Notes: generated by a model from the letters alone, not told the origin. A DNA stretch of 64,000 bases from an uncultured Paracoccaceae bacterium (GCA_947503175.1 CANNCO010000001.1:62001-126000); one strand, 5' to 3'; shown: positions 28,369-37,755, counted from the first letter of the stretch. Made by a program: numbers and translations.

Positions 28369-29358
28369 CTAGAAGAATGTGGCCGTCGATAGCGTCTGCG
28401 AGATTTCGTAGATAGAAGGTCCGATCAGGATGATCAGAAGCGGCGGAACCGTCAACATCATAGTGGCCAACGTCATCTTCGTCGGCAGTTTGTTGGCGGC
28501 TTCTTCTGCACGCATCACCCGCTTGTCCCGCATCTCGGCTGCATAGACCCGGAGAGCTTCCGAAATCGGTGTACCGAACGTGGCCGATTGGATCAGCACC
28601 GTGACGAAGGACGAAACATCCGTGACGCCGGCGCGTTCCGACATGTCGCGCAGCACCTGCGTTCTGTCCTTACCCGCCTTCATCTCGTGACTGACGATCT
28701 CGTACTCGTCGGCAAGAGAGGGATAGCCCGGACGAACCTCGTTCGAAACGCGGTTGATCGCCTGGTCCATCGACTGCCCCGCTTCGACGCAGACCAGCAT
28801 CAGGTCAAGCGAGTCCGGGAATCCGTTGGTGATCTCTTCCTGCCGTTCCTGCTGCCGCTTCGTAACCCAGTATTTCGGCAGCAGATAGCCGACGATACCG
28901 GGACCAAGGACGTAGAGGATCAGGCGTGTTGCCGTCGGCTCGGCCGTCGCAGATTGAAGAACCGCATAAAGCGCACCGAGGATGAGAAAACCGATACCCA
29001 GAACGAATTGCAGGAAGTGATATGTCTGGACCGCTGTTTTCGACCGGTAACCCGCCTGCATCAGTTTGAGCCGGACGGCAGAGTATTCCTCTTCGTCCTT
29101 CGGCTCTAGGAATGTGGCGTATTTATCAAGCTTGTTGCTGTTGCCGGTCCGCAGCGCCTGCTTCTTGCCGGTCGGCGCGGGTGTCGTCCTGCCGCGCGCG
29201 GCATCGCGGAGCTTGTCCAGCGGGTCTTCCTGCTTGCGAAGAAGGATCGGCAGTGTCAGCAGGATCAGGAACAGGCCAAGAATGCCGACCACCAGAAGCG
29301 GTCCGAGTTCTCCGAACCGGTCTGTCAGGAAGGTGTTGAATCGTGCGAAGAGTTCCAT
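28369..29358 (-). CDS. tadC: Tad pilus inner membrane platform protein TadC
   Basis: 329 residues of the GspF family. An N-terminal TM (about 17-38), two mid-protein hydrophobic segments (about 120-165) and a C-terminal TM (about 298-322) flank the T2SSF domain with FPDSLDLMLVCVEAGQSMDQAI, EMKAGKDRTQVLRDMSERAGV and FGTPISEALRVYAAEMRDKR. It pairs with TadB as the platform on which CpaF acts. It lies 12 bp after tadB. Confidence 0.9.
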   Translation of the reverse strand: MELFARFNTFLTDRFGELGPLLVVGILGLFLILLTLPILLRKQEDPLDKLRDAARGRTTPAPTGKKQALRTGNSNKLDKYATFLEPKDEEEYSAVRLKLMQAGYRSKTAVQTYHFLQFVLGIGFLILGALYAVLQSATAEPTATRLILYVLGPGIVGYLLPKYWVTKRQQERQEEITNGFPDSLDLMLVCVEAGQSMDQAINRVSNEVRPGYPSLADEYEIVSHEMKAGKDRTQVLRDMSERAGVTDVSSFVTVLIQSATFGTPISEALRVYAAEMRDKRVMRAEEAANKLPTKMTLATMMLTVPPLLIILIGPSIYEISQTLSTATFF

Positions 29359-29370
29359 TGCGTAACTGCC

Positions 29371-30339
29371 TCAAACCTTGATGTTCACGAGTGCCCGCAT
29401 CACAAAGATGTTCGCGATGAGGAAGCCTGCGACAACGAAACAGGCTGGAATGAAGTAAGCGGTTTCGCGCACGTCGTCGTAATAGTTCGGCTCGATCACG
29501 GTGATCATGATCAGCGCGCCGATCGGGAAGAACGACAGGAACATGCCCGACCACTTGGCTTCCGCGGTGATCGCCTTCACCCGGCGGAACAGCCGGAATC
29601 GCGCCCGGATCACCTTGGCCAGACCTGCAAGGATCTCGGCCAAGTTACCGCCCGACTGCTGCTGGATCGTCACGGCGACGGCCAGAAAGCGCAAATCCTG
29701 CATGTCCATCCGCTCGGCCATGCTTTTCAGGGCTTCCGATACATCCCGGCCATAGGCCGCCTCGTCCGAGATCACGCCCATTTCCGACCCCAGCGGGTCG
29801 GGCACTTCCTTGGCAACGATCTGAAGCGCGGCGCTGAACGGATGTCCCACACGCAGGCTTCGGACCATAAGCTCCACGGCATCGGGAAGCTGTTCCTCGA
29901 TCAGGTCGAGGCGCTTCTTTGCCTTGTTGTTGACCCAGACGAACACGCCGCCCACACCCATCACGACCGATACGATGATCCGGATCGGAAGGGTTGCCGC
30001 CGTTCCGAACGTCAGCCCCACGAAGGCGACGACCGTTAGGAGCAACATGACCATGACCAACTGTTGCGGTGTGAAGGCGATGTTCGCCTTCTGCGCCTTG
30101 TCGGCAAGGATCGCATAAAGCGGGATCGACCGCGACTTCATGTGCTGGGACATTTCCTTGCGGAGCTGTTCCAGCACCTGTTCCCGGCCCGCGCCCTTTT
30201 CGAGCATTTCGAGGCGGCGATTGACCCGGCTGTTCAGGCTGATCGATTTGCCGAATACCGTGAGATAAAGGCCTTCGACGATGACAAGCACACCGACGAA
30301 AATGAGACCGTAAATAATCGGTTCTGCGCTGAGCGTCAT
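29371..30339 (-). CDS. tadB: Tad pilus inner membrane platform protein TadB
   Basis: 322 residues. An N-terminal TM (about 7-26), a central TM pair (about 93-132) and a C-terminal pair (about 265-318) flank the T2SSF domain with LPDAVELMVRSLRVGHPFSAALQIV and LRFLAVAVTIQQQSGGNLAEILAGL. It is the partner of TadC. It lies 5 bp after cpaF, consistent with a single transcript. Confidence 0.9.
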   Translation of the reverse strand: MTLSAEPIIYGLIFVGVLVIVEGLYLTVFGKSISLNSRVNRRLEMLEKGAGREQVLEQLRKEMSQHMKSRSIPLYAILADKAQKANIAFTPQQLVMVMLLLTVVAFVGLTFGTAATLPIRIIVSVVMGVGGVFVWVNNKAKKRLDLIEEQLPDAVELMVRSLRVGHPFSAALQIVAKEVPDPLGSEMGVISDEAAYGRDVSEALKSMAERMDMQDLRFLAVAVTIQQQSGGNLAEILAGLAKVIRARFRLFRRVKAITAEAKWSGMFLSFFPIGALIMITVIEPNYYDDVRETAYFIPACFVVAGFLIANIFVMRALVNIKV

Positions 30340-30344
30340 GTGAT

Positions 30345-31799
30345 TTACTCCGCGGCGAAGGGTTCAAAGATCGATGCTGGCAGATCGTAACCCCACATCC
30401 GGAACCGCTCCGAAAAGTGGCTTCGAATGCCGGTCGCCGTGAAGTGTCCGATGATCTTGTTATCGGGCGTCAGGCCAACGCGCTGATACCGGAACACCTC
30501 TTGCATCGAGATGACCTCGCCTTCCATGCCGGTCACTTCGGTGATCGACACCATGCGGCGCGAACCATCCTGTAGACGCGATGCCTGCACGATCAGGTTT
30601 ACAGCCGACGAAATCTGAGACCGGACCGCTTTGAGCGGCATTTCGATACCGGCCATCGCGATCATGTTTTCCAGACGGCTGACGCCGTCGCGGGCGCTGT
30701 TGGCGTGGATCGTGGTCATGGACCCGTCGTGGCCAGTGTTCATGGCCTGCAGCATGTCGATCACTTCCTCGCCCCGCGTCTCGCCGACGATGATGCGGTC
30801 GGGACGCATCCGGAGGGCGTTTCGCAGACAGTCACGCTGAGAGACCGCCCCTTTGCCCTCCACGTTCGCCGGTCGACTTTCCATCCGGCCGACATGGGTC
30901 TGCTGAAGCTGAAGTTCCGCCGTGTCCTCGATGGTCAGGATACGCTCGTCATTGTCGATGAAGGATGACAGCGCGTTCAGCGTGGTGGTTTTACCGGAAC
31001 CGGTACCGCCCGAGACGATGATGTTCAGGCGCGTCGCCACCGCGGCCTGCAGGTAGGCGGCCATTTCTTCGGTAAAGGCGCCGAAATTGACGAGGTCGTC
31101 AACGGCAAGCTTTTCCTTCTTGAACTTACGAATGGAGACAAGCGACCCGTCCACCGCGATGGGTGGTACCATGGCGTTGAAACGCGACCCGTCCTGCAAA
31201 CGCGCGTCGACATAGGGGTTCGATTCATCGACCCGCCGGCCCACGGCCGACACGATCTTGTCGATGATCCGAAGAAGGTGCTTTTCGTCCTTGAACGTGG
31301 TGTCGGTCAGTTCAAGCCGCCCGGCACGTTCGACGAAAACCTGCTGCGGTCCGTTAACCAGGATGTCGTTGACGCTTTCATCTTTCAGAAGCGGTTCGAG
31401 GGGCCCGAGCCCCGTCACTTCATCATAAAGATCCTGGTTCAGCGTCGACCGCTCTTCGCGGTTCAGAACGACGCCCATGTCTTCGAGCGCCTCGCTTGAG
31501 ATCGCGATGATCTCGGCGCGCAGGTCCTGCTCCGATGCGCCTTCAAGCGCGCCGAGGTTCAGGTTTTCTAGAAGAGCCTTGTGCAGTTCCAGCTTCAGTT
31601 CGCTCAGCCGTTCCTTGCGCTTCTTTTCCTTGTCGGCGGGTGCTGCCTGGGCCGGGACCTTCTGGGTCGCCATCGGCTTGCGCATCGATGCAGGCGTGGC
31701 GGGCGCGGGCGTGGCCGCCGGGGCACCGCCGTCGATGGATTGAAGTTTCGGGTTTGGAGCAGCCGGATTGTCGCCGCCCTTCTTGTATTTCGAAAACAC
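30345..31799 (-). CDS. cpaF: Tad pilus assembly ATPase CpaF/TadA
   Basis: 484 residues. A disordered Pro/Ala-rich N-terminal 60 residues precedes the GspE/VirB11-type ATPase. Walker A is [16 protein letters not shown], the Asp box is [13 protein letters not shown], Walker B is [19 protein letters not shown], and the His box is [14 protein letters not shown]. It is the cytoplasmic motor for Flp pilus extension and retraction. The start is GTG at 31799, after GAGGGGACG. Confidence 0.95.
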   Translation of the reverse strand: MFSKYKKGGDNPAAPNPKLQSIDGGAPAATPAPATPASMRKPMATQKVPAQAAPADKEKKRKERLSELKLELHKALLENLNLGALEGASEQDLRAEIIAISSEALEDMGVVLNREERSTLNQDLYDEVTGLGPLEPLLKDESVNDILVNGPQQVFVERAGRLELTDTTFKDEKHLLRIIDKIVSAVGRRVDESNPYVDARLQDGSRFNAMVPPIAVDGSLVSIRKFKKEKLAVDDLVNFGAFTEEMAAYLQAAVATRLNIIVSGGTGSGKTTTLNALSSFIDNDERILTIEDTAELQLQQTHVGRMESRPANVEGKGAVSQRDCLRNALRMRPDRIIVGETRGEEVIDMLQAMNTGHDGSMTTIHANSARDGVSRLENMIAMAGIEMPLKAVRSQISSAVNLIVQASRLQDGSRRMVSITEVTGMEGEVISMQEVFRYQRVGLTPDNKIIGHFTATGIRSHFSERFRMWGYDLPASIFEPFAAE

Positions 31800-31822
31800 T
31801 GTGCGTCCCCTCTTATCTCAGA

Positions 31823-33064
31823 TTAGCCGCCGACCGCTTCGGACTGGTTCAGTTCATGGACCGACTTTGCGAGTTTCTGAATTTCGCGCCGCACGGGGCT
31901 TTTGCCTGCAACCTCGGAGAGCGGCAAACCATGATCCCCTGCTTCGGTCACGGGCTTGCCGCCATCGGGGATCTGCACTTCGATTTTGATATCAAGGCTT
32001 TCTGCCATCCGCTTGACACGGCTTTTGCCGGTCAGATCGGTGAACTTCGGCGCGCGGTTAAGAATGTAACGCAGCTTTTCAACCGGCAGTTCCTCGCCCT
32101 TGAGCGCGCGGATCAGGCGCAGAGTGTTCTGGGCAGAGCGCATGTCCAGCTCCAGCATGGTGAAGTACACATGCGCGGCATGCAGAACCGTCTCGGTCCA
32201 CTGTACCACGACCGATGGCATGTCGATCACAACGTAATCAAAGTTGGTGCGCGCAAATTCCAAAAGCCGCTCGACGTCTTCCTGTCCAACTATGTCGAGT
32301 GGAAGCATCTCGGCAGGCGCCGTCAGAACGTGGAGCTTTTCGTTGAAAGTCATCAACGCCTGAAGAAAGGCATCGGTGTCGATCACGCTGGTATCCTGCA
32401 GAAGTTCGAACACAGCCTCGCGACGGGGCAGATCGAGATAGGTCGATGCCGATCCGAACTGCAGATCGAAATCCAGCAGGCAGACACGCGGAGCGTCGCC
32501 TTCCTCCCCCATGTTCGCCAGTTCCCACGCCAGGTTCACGGCGAACGTTGTCGAGCCGACACCACCGCCCAGACCGTGCACCGGAAGAACCACACCGTCC
32601 CGATCACCGGTGGCCTTCAGCGTTCCCGCCGCAGTCGCGAGTTCTGCGGCCGACGGCGCGCGCCGCATCCGTTCTATCGCATCGTGCAATGCACCATCGG
32701 GAAGCGGGTAGGGAACGAACTCTTCCGCTCCGAGCTTCAGAAGCTGGTGCAGCGCAATCGGGCTGACATCCTCAGCGATGACCAGAACCTTGATCTTCTT
32801 TCGGATCGCGGTCTGGATCGTCTCGGCAACCTGACTGATATTGTCCTCATCCTCTTCGTCGATGGCGATTGCCACGAACTCAAGGGAGTTGGAGTCATCC
32901 TGGGCCAGAAATACCGCGGCGTCTTCGAAAGACAGGTCGCCCCAGCTTTCGCCAAGCTCCGCCTCCATGTCTTCGATCAGAAGGTCGAAGTTCTGTACAT
33001 CCCGAGAAACCGTGCACGCCACGATGGGCGATGGTTCTGGCTGCAATGCTGCCGTGCTCGTCAT
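31823..33064 (-). CDS. cpaE: Pilus localisation ATPase CpaE/TadZ
   Basis: 413 residues. Residues about 1-150 form a receiver-like domain (KIKVLVIAEDVSPIALHQLLKLGAEEFVPYPL). The remainder is a MinD/ParA-like ATPase with a deviant Walker A GGGVGSTTFAVNLAWEL, where the usual second Lys is Ser, and DFDLQFGSASTYLDL and DYVVIDMPSVV downstream. It places the Tad machine at a cell pole. A large hairpin-rich leader (33157-33254) precedes it. Confidence 0.9.
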   Translation of the reverse strand: MTSTAALQPEPSPIVACTVSRDVQNFDLLIEDMEAELGESWGDLSFEDAAVFLAQDDSNSLEFVAIAIDEEDEDNISQVAETIQTAIRKKIKVLVIAEDVSPIALHQLLKLGAEEFVPYPLPDGALHDAIERMRRAPSAAELATAAGTLKATGDRDGVVLPVHGLGGGVGSTTFAVNLAWELANMGEEGDAPRVCLLDFDLQFGSASTYLDLPRREAVFELLQDTSVIDTDAFLQALMTFNEKLHVLTAPAEMLPLDIVGQEDVERLLEFARTNFDYVVIDMPSVVVQWTETVLHAAHVYFTMLELDMRSAQNTLRLIRALKGEELPVEKLRYILNRAPKFTDLTGKSRVKRMAESLDIKIEVQIPDGGKPVTEAGDHGLPLSEVAGKSPVRREIQKLAKSVHELNQSEAVGG

Positions 33065-33156
33065 TTTGCCTCACGTCCTTCCGTTTCCGGACGCCGGCGA
33101 GAAATAGAAAAAGCCCCAATGTCCCTTGCCATCTGCGGCCCTTCTCGCCGGTGCCC

Positions 33157-33184
33157 GTGCGCGCGACCCTAGAATCGCGCGCAC
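33157..33184 (-). repeat. Inverted repeat in the leader of cpaE
   Basis: A perfect 10-bp inverted repeat GTGCGCGCGA/TCGCGCGCAC (33157-33166, 33175-33184) with an 8-nt spacer lies 93 bp upstream of the cpaE start. In RNA it would be a very stable hairpin. No T-run follows on the minus strand, so a regulatory or stabilising role fits better than termination. Confidence 0.5.
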
Positions 33185-33206
33185 CGTTACCTTTTGAGAA
33201 ATTGAC

Positions 33207-33220
33207 CGCCAATATTGGCG
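33207..33220. promoter_or_regulatory. 14-bp palindrome upstream of cpaE, candidate operator
   Basis: CGCCAATATTGGCG is a perfect palindrome in the intergenic DNA between the OmpA-like gene and cpaE. Its size suits a dimeric regulator. No regulator is assigned. Confidence 0.35.
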
Positions 33221-33234
33221 ACATTGAGGCTAAA

Positions 33235-33254
33235 AAACCGTAATTATTCGGTTT
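33235..33254 (-). terminator. Weak terminator after the OmpA-like lipoprotein gene
   Basis: On the minus strand AAACCG/CGGTTT (6-bp stem, 8-nt loop) is followed by a T-run of six, 27 bp after the OmpA-like stop codon. It would separate cpaC-ompA transcripts from cpaE onwards. Confidence 0.5.
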
Positions 33255-33281
33255 CTTGACACGACCGGAAAGGGCGGCTTT

Positions 33282-33935
33282 TTATTCACCACCGGCGAGT
33301 TCACCGCCGCCCGGAGTTTGAACCGCGCCCTCTGCGACATAGTCGCGGAAGATGATCGCGGCGTATTTGCCATTCAGCACCGCAGGGTGGTTTCTGACGA
33401 AGCCGGTCACCTCGGTTACTGTCCGACGGTTTTTGACTTCTTCGTCCTGCGTAACCACCAGAGGCTGCGTTTCTCCGAACGAAACCACCGCCTCCAGACG
33501 TGATCGGCTGATGCCCTGGCTGACCAGGAAGTTCACCGCCGCACGGGCCCGGCGTAGGCCAAGCGATTTGTTATACGCTTCGCTGCCGACAAGGTCGGTA
33601 TGTCCGAAGACCTTGAACCGAACCTCGGGGAACTGACGGATCCAGTTGGCCTGTTCCATCAGCGTCGCCCGGGCCGCACCGTCCAGAACCGCGCTGTCGA
33701 AAGCGAAGTTCACCGAGGTATCAACCTCTTCGGCGAAGCGCCGATTGAGGTTGACCACGTAGGACTTCTGCCCGGTCATCACGAGCGTGTTGTTCATCGT
33801 CGGGTTTCCGAAGTTACCTTCATCGATGAACGCCCCGGCTTCCTGGTTGAAGCGAACGCTGTTCTCGGCGGTACAGGCCACAAGTGCCAGCGACGAGGAG
33901 GCGATCAGAAGAATGTTAAGCTGCTTCTTCGTCAT
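33282..33935 (-). CDS. OmpA/Pal-like lipoprotein of the tad locus
   Basis: 217 residues. The lipobox is LALVAC with Cys at about residue 21. The OmpA-like peptidoglycan-binding domain lies at about 70-175: FAFDSAVLDGAARATLMEQANWI, FKVFGHTDLVGSEAYNKSLGLRRARAAVNFL and RLEAVVSFGETQP. A Gly-rich tail ends the protein. Its place between secretin and CpaE suggests that it ties the Tad secretin to the wall. It is distinct from the pal gene at 8519. Confidence 0.85.
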   Translation of the reverse strand: MTKKQLNILLIASSSLALVACTAENSVRFNQEAGAFIDEGNFGNPTMNNTLVMTGQKSYVVNLNRRFAEEVDTSVNFAFDSAVLDGAARATLMEQANWIRQFPEVRFKVFGHTDLVGSEAYNKSLGLRRARAAVNFLVSQGISRSRLEAVVSFGETQPLVVTQDEEVKNRRTVTEVTGFVRNHPAVLNGKYAAIIFRDYVAEGAVQTPGGGELAGGE

Positions 33936-33940
33936 CTTTC

Positions 33941-35356
33941 TTACTCCATCACGTAGCCGAAGGAACCCGAGAAGTCCTGCTTGGCGACCTCACCCGCTGC
34001 ACCCGTACGGGGCATGTTGGGGCTGGCGGTCTGACCCAGAAGGAACAGTTCGGACTCGGTGGGTGGACGGATCCGGTCGGTTGGAACCGCAAGGGCTTCG
34101 CCGCGCGTCGGCGTGACCAGGTATGGTGTGATGATCACCACAAGTTCGGTCTGATTGCGCGAGTAGTTTGCCGATCTGAACAGTGCGCCAAGGACGGGAA
34201 TGTCGCCCAGCCATGGAACCTGGCTTGCGCTATCATTGAAGTCATCCTGAAGAAGACCCGAAACAGCAAAGCTTTCCCCGTCCCGCATCTCGACCGTTGT
34301 CTGGGTCTGACGCGTCTTGAACTGGTTCACGTTGAAGCCGTTCTGCGTGATGACCGCATCATCAATGCTCGAAACCGAGGCGTTCAGTTCGAGGTTGATG
34401 ATGTCCGCATCTACAACGCGGGGTGTGAAGGACAGCTGCACACCGAAAGGCCGGTATTCAATACCAATTTCGCCTTCGCCCGTAGGAACGGGAATTGGGT
34501 ACTCACCCCCAGCCAGGAAGGATGCTTCCTGTCCTGAAAGCGCAACCAGGTTCGGTTCTGAAAGGGTCCGGATAAGGTTCTTGGATTCAAGTGCTTCCAG
34601 CAGAACACCAACCGATGCACCGCCAAAGTCGAACCCGATCCCGAACTGGCCGATCGCATCGGTTAGTGCCAGATCGGCCGACCCGGGAGCGCCCAATGTC
34701 GTGCCATCGACAAGGCCGCCTGAACCAAGGCCAATGCTTGCGCCGCTTTCGGTCCCCGCGTCGACGACCGTCAGACCGGCGTTCAGGCCTTTGGTTACCG
34801 AACGCTCCATCTCGATAAAGCGTACCTTCAGCATCACCTGCTGTGTGCCGCCCACTGTCATGAGGTTCGAAACCCGTCCCGGCGCATAGCGCTCTGCCAG
34901 ATCGAGGGCGCGGTCGAGCCGTGCGATCGAACTGACGGTGCCGGAAAGGACGATGCCGTCATTGGCTGTGCGCACTTCGATGCCCTCGCCGGGCAGGATC
35001 TGGCGCAGCCGCTCTTTGAACTCTGCCACGTCCGGTGTCACCGACACTTCGACATTGGCGATCAGGTTACCTTCCGGCCCCAGCAGCGTGAGCGTTGTGC
35101 GCCCCGGTGCCCGGCCCAGTACATAGATCGTGCGGTCCGACAGGGTCGAAATATCCGCAATACCCGGGTTGGCGATTGACAGTTCGGCGAATGGCGTTTC
35201 CGCCTCCACCACAACCGCACGGTTAATCGAAACGTTCAGGCTGCTCGAAGCATCACCGCGCAAAACACGCAGGGTTTCCGCATTCGCCAGCGAAACGGTC
35301 GTCGTCGTAACAGCAAACCCGATAAGGGCTGCTTTTAGGAATCTATCGATTTTCAT
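33941..35356 (-). CDS. cpaC: Tad pilus secretin CpaC/RcpA
   Basis: 471 residues from the ATG at 35356, which starts the signal peptide (cleavage near SLANAE-TL) and follows GGAGAGGCAGG. The pilus formation protein N-terminal domain (about residues 30-100, INRAVVVEAETPFAELSIANPGIADISTLSDR) is followed by a BON domain (EVRTANDGIVLSGTVSSIARLDRALDLA). The secretin core has VQLSFTPRVVDADIINLELNASVSS and VPWLGDIPVLGALFRS. It forms the outer-membrane channel. An in-frame upstream ATG at 35449 would place a non-signal extension in front and is disfavoured. Confidence 0.93.
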   Translation of the reverse strand: MKIDRFLKAALIGFAVTTTTVSLANAETLRVLRGDASSSLNVSINRAVVVEAETPFAELSIANPGIADISTLSDRTIYVLGRAPGRTTLTLLGPEGNLIANVEVSVTPDVAEFKERLRQILPGEGIEVRTANDGIVLSGTVSSIARLDRALDLAERYAPGRVSNLMTVGGTQQVMLKVRFIEMERSVTKGLNAGLTVVDAGTESGASIGLGSGGLVDGTTLGAPGSADLALTDAIGQFGIGFDFGGASVGVLLEALESKNLIRTLSEPNLVALSGQEASFLAGGEYPIPVPTGEGEIGIEYRPFGVQLSFTPRVVDADIINLELNASVSSIDDAVITQNGFNVNQFKTRQTQTTVEMRDGESFAVSGLLQDDFNDSASQVPWLGDIPVLGALFRSANYSRNQTELVVIITPYLVTPTRGEALAVPTDRIRPPTESELFLLGQTASPNMPRTGAAGEVAKQDFSGSFGYVME

Positions 35357-35518
35357 GTGACCTGCCTCTCCGATCACGCCTCGTTTCGGGTCTTTATGCC
35401 CGTGATTGCTGTCACCATGCGGGAGAAGATGTTTTTTTGCAAGAATCAATGCCCTGTGCGGCTTGCCTTATGTGGATAAGTCGCAACACCACGGCATTTC
35501 TTGCGGTCGGAATCAAAA

Positions 35519-35542
35519 GGCACCCCAAGATGATGGGGTGCC
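35519..35542 (-). terminator. Rho-independent terminator between cpaB and cpaC
   Basis: GGCACCCC/GGGGTGCC (8-bp stem, loop of 8) is followed on the minus strand by TTTT. It lies 20 bp after the cpaB stop, so cpaB can be transcribed separately from cpaC. The downstream gap 35357-35518 must then carry a cpaC promoter or allow read-through. Confidence 0.75.
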
Positions 35543-35561
35543 CTTGTTGATTTGATCCCGA

Positions 35562-36410
35562 TCAGTTCGTGCAGGGAATTGGCACTTCCACGATCTCTCC
35601 GCCGCGGCGGGTTCGGATCGTACATGTGCGCTCCTGCTCCTGAACGATCACCACCTCTTCCTCGATACCAAGGAGCGTGCCCTGGTCCACCTGAACTTCG
35701 GCGGTGAGGTTCTCATCCTCGGCACCAACCAGAGATAACTGCAGGCGGCCGGTTGCCTGAGCCTGCGCAAGTTTCGCAACCTGAACTGGTGTCGCCTCGA
35801 CGGTCACGGTACGCGCAACAGTCGGGTTGTTGCGATCTTCGTCCGCAGACTGGTCGACCGCGATCAGTTTGATCGAAGCCTGGATCAGCTTGGTGAATTC
35901 CCGCGTACCGCCCGACTGGGTCGTACCCGAACCGGTCCAGTAGATGTCGACCCTGTCACCCGGACGCAGGAAGCCCGACACGCCGGAGGATACGTCGACG
36001 CGAAGCGCGAAGGCCCGCATTCCTGCCGCCAGCTTGGACGAAACACCGGCATCTTCGCCGGGAGCGGTCACCTTGACGGCCATGATGGCTTCGCCAGCTT
36101 CCATCGCCCGCAAAACGGTGCGCGGCGGTTCACCTTCGGGGAACAATGTCTCCATCTCGGTGAAGGTACCTTCTGGAACGGCATCGACGGGCCAGAGCAC
36201 TTTGCGCACGTCGTCTGCATCGATACGCTCGCCGTAGCGAACCGGCCGCTTGCTGACGAAGACCTCTGTGGTGGGAACGACCTGGGCACGCGCGGCGCGC
36301 TCTCTTGCCAGTTCTTCCTCGTGCGCACTGATATAGCCCTGAGCCATATAGACAGCGAAGCCGGCAAGCCCAAGACCCAGCATGAGGACCAACCCGAACA
36401 CCAAACGCAT
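35562..36410 (-). CDS. cpaB: Flp pilus assembly protein CpaB/RcpC
   Basis: 282 residues. The ATG at 36410 has AAAGGAA 8 nt upstream and starts directly at the membrane anchor (MRLVFGLVLMLGLGLAGFAVYMAQG). The SAF domain is at about residues 45-110 (VFVSKRPVRYGERIDADDVRKVLWP). The RcpC-type core follows (RAFALRVDVSSGVSGFLRPGDRVDIYW, ATPVQVAKLAQAQATGRLQLSLVG). CpaB is a periplasmic subunit that stabilises the secretin. A frame extension to 36482 adds an unlikely basic segment. Confidence 0.9.
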   Translation of the reverse strand: MRLVFGLVLMLGLGLAGFAVYMAQGYISAHEEELARERAARAQVVPTTEVFVSKRPVRYGERIDADDVRKVLWPVDAVPEGTFTEMETLFPEGEPPRTVLRAMEAGEAIMAVKVTAPGEDAGVSSKLAAGMRAFALRVDVSSGVSGFLRPGDRVDIYWTGSGTTQSGGTREFTKLIQASIKLIAVDQSADEDRNNPTVARTVTVEATPVQVAKLAQAQATGRLQLSLVGAEDENLTAEVQVDQGTLLGIEEEVVIVQEQERTCTIRTRRGGEIVEVPIPCTN

Positions 36411-36566
36411 GACGTATTCCTTTCCGCTTCTCGAAAACAGCCACCGGATTGCAGATGCACCCAGGCCCTCGAAATTCTCCAAGCAGCATTTATCGGGCGA
36501 ATTGTGGCGATAGCGTGGACAGAAAGGGGTAGGTTGATGGGAAAAGCGCTTTTTTCGGTGGGGCGG

Positions 36567-37388
36567 TCAGCTATCGCCCGCGTCCGGTCCGGAACTGTGT
36601 TCCAGATCGACCAGACGAATCCCGACCGGGGGCAGGGCGCCCATGGGAGGTGCGCTGATCTCTCGCAGCAGTTTTCGAGCCATGGCCCGGGCGTAATCCT
36701 CGAACCCATGCGCCACTTCGACGAAGGCATCGGGCCCCTGCAGCACCCGCGCAGAGAAGTAGTCGGCCAGATCCTGCAAGTGATCGTTCTCCCGGTCGTT
36801 CGGATGCGGGCGCTCTTCTCCGACAACCAGCGCATTGACCGTGATCCCGGCCAGCGGCCCCCTCTCGCGGATGTGCCGCGGCGCGGGCCAGTCATTGTTG
36901 CGCCCGTCGCCGGAAACATCGATGACTTGACGCCAGCAGGCCGGGCCGTTGGCCAGCTTCTCGCCCGCATGGCGCAGGGCCGCGCCAAGCCCGGTGGATT
37001 CAGGCGCCGCTCCGCGACGCCAGGCCCGCAGGTGGGTGACCACGGCGGTCAGATCGTCCGCACCGGCAAGGCTCGTCCAGCCAAGAATATCCCGCTGATA
37101 GGACGAGGCCGACCACTCGAAAATCGCCAGCGACACAGGCGCATCCGGAAAGGCCAGAATGGCATCGCGCATCTTGGGCGTCTCCAACGCGATGGCGATA
37201 CCTTCAAGCTGAAGCGTGTACTCGACGTCGTCCACCGAGCCCGACACATCCAGTGCGAGCACCAGTGCCAGCCGGCAGGCGGCCTCGGCCGCTCCGGGTA
37301 TCAGCGCGCAAAGCGCCGCAAGCGCCCTACCAGTGACCGGTATTCTCCATGCTGGCCCATGGCTCGGCGGGGGCAAGACTATCGCCAC
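36567..37388 (-). CDS. DUF1194 von Willebrand factor A-like secreted protein
   Basis: 273 residues. A signal-like segment (ALAALCALIPGAAEA) ends near residue 37. Then comes a vWA fold: LVLALDVSGSVDDVEYTLQ carries the MIDAS D-x-S-G-S, and later VIDVSGDGRNN. This is the DUF1194 type common in Rhodobacterales; function unknown. The only in-frame ATG, at 37388, puts the first 62 nt inside the glyoxalase gene upstream. No alternative ATG, GTG or TTG precedes the signal peptide, so the overlap is probably real. Confidence 0.75.
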   Translation of the reverse strand: MAIVLPPPSHGPAWRIPVTGRALAALCALIPGAAEAACRLALVLALDVSGSVDDVEYTLQLEGIAIALETPKMRDAILAFPDAPVSLAIFEWSASSYQRDILGWTSLAGADDLTAVVTHLRAWRRGAAPESTGLGAALRHAGEKLANGPACWRQVIDVSGDGRNNDWPAPRHIRERGPLAGITVNALVVGEERPHPNDRENDHLQDLADYFSARVLQGPDAFVEVAHGFEDYARAMARKLLREISAPPMGALPPVGIRLVDLEHSSGPDAGDS

Positions 37389-37755
37389 GCTGCAACAGCT
37401 CGATCGACACGTTGTCGGGCGACCGGAGAAACGCCATGTGCCCGTCCCGCGGCGGTCGGTTGATCGTCACGCCCGCATCCATGAACTTCTGGCACATCTC
37501 ATAGATGTCATCGACCAGCACCGCGATATGCCCGAAATGTCGGCTGTCCGATGGCAACCCGTCATCCCCGTCCCAGTTATAGGTCAGCTCCAGCGTATCG
37601 CGCTCGTCGCCATCGGCCCTCATATGCACATTGGTGAACCGGCCCTGCTCGCTGGTCGTGCGGCGATCCTCGGTAAATCCGAGCATCTCGTAGAACTTCA
37701 TCGACTTCTCCAGATCCAGAACCCGGACCATCACGTGATAGAATGTTGTGCCCAT
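37327..37755 (-). CDS. Glyoxalase I / VOC-family lactoylglutathione lyase
   Basis: 142 residues from the ATG at 37755, with AAGGAG about 9 nt upstream. The sequence [23 protein letters not shown] and the second half [49 protein letters not shown] have the metal-binding His and Glu positions of GloA-type enzymes. It likely isomerises the methylglyoxal-glutathione hemithioacetal. It overlaps the vWA gene downstream and is divergent from thyX. Confidence 0.85.
   Translation of the reverse strand: MGTTFYHVMVRVLDLEKSMKFYEMLGFTEDRRTTSEQGRFTNVHMRADGDERDTLELTYNWDGDDGLPSDSRHFGHIAVLVDDIYEMCQKFMDAGVTINRPPRDGHMAFLRSPDNVSIELLQRGDSLAPAEPWASMENTGHW

Noticed and set aside
36542-36553. AAAAGCGCTTTT palindrome upstream of cpaB
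   Set aside because: Perfect but short and AT/GC simple; without a second copy or position relative to a known promoter I could not assign a role.
36411-36566. Possible Flp pilin gene before cpaB
   Set aside because: I read the 156-bp gap on both strands and saw no short frame with a pilin leader and hydrophobic helix.
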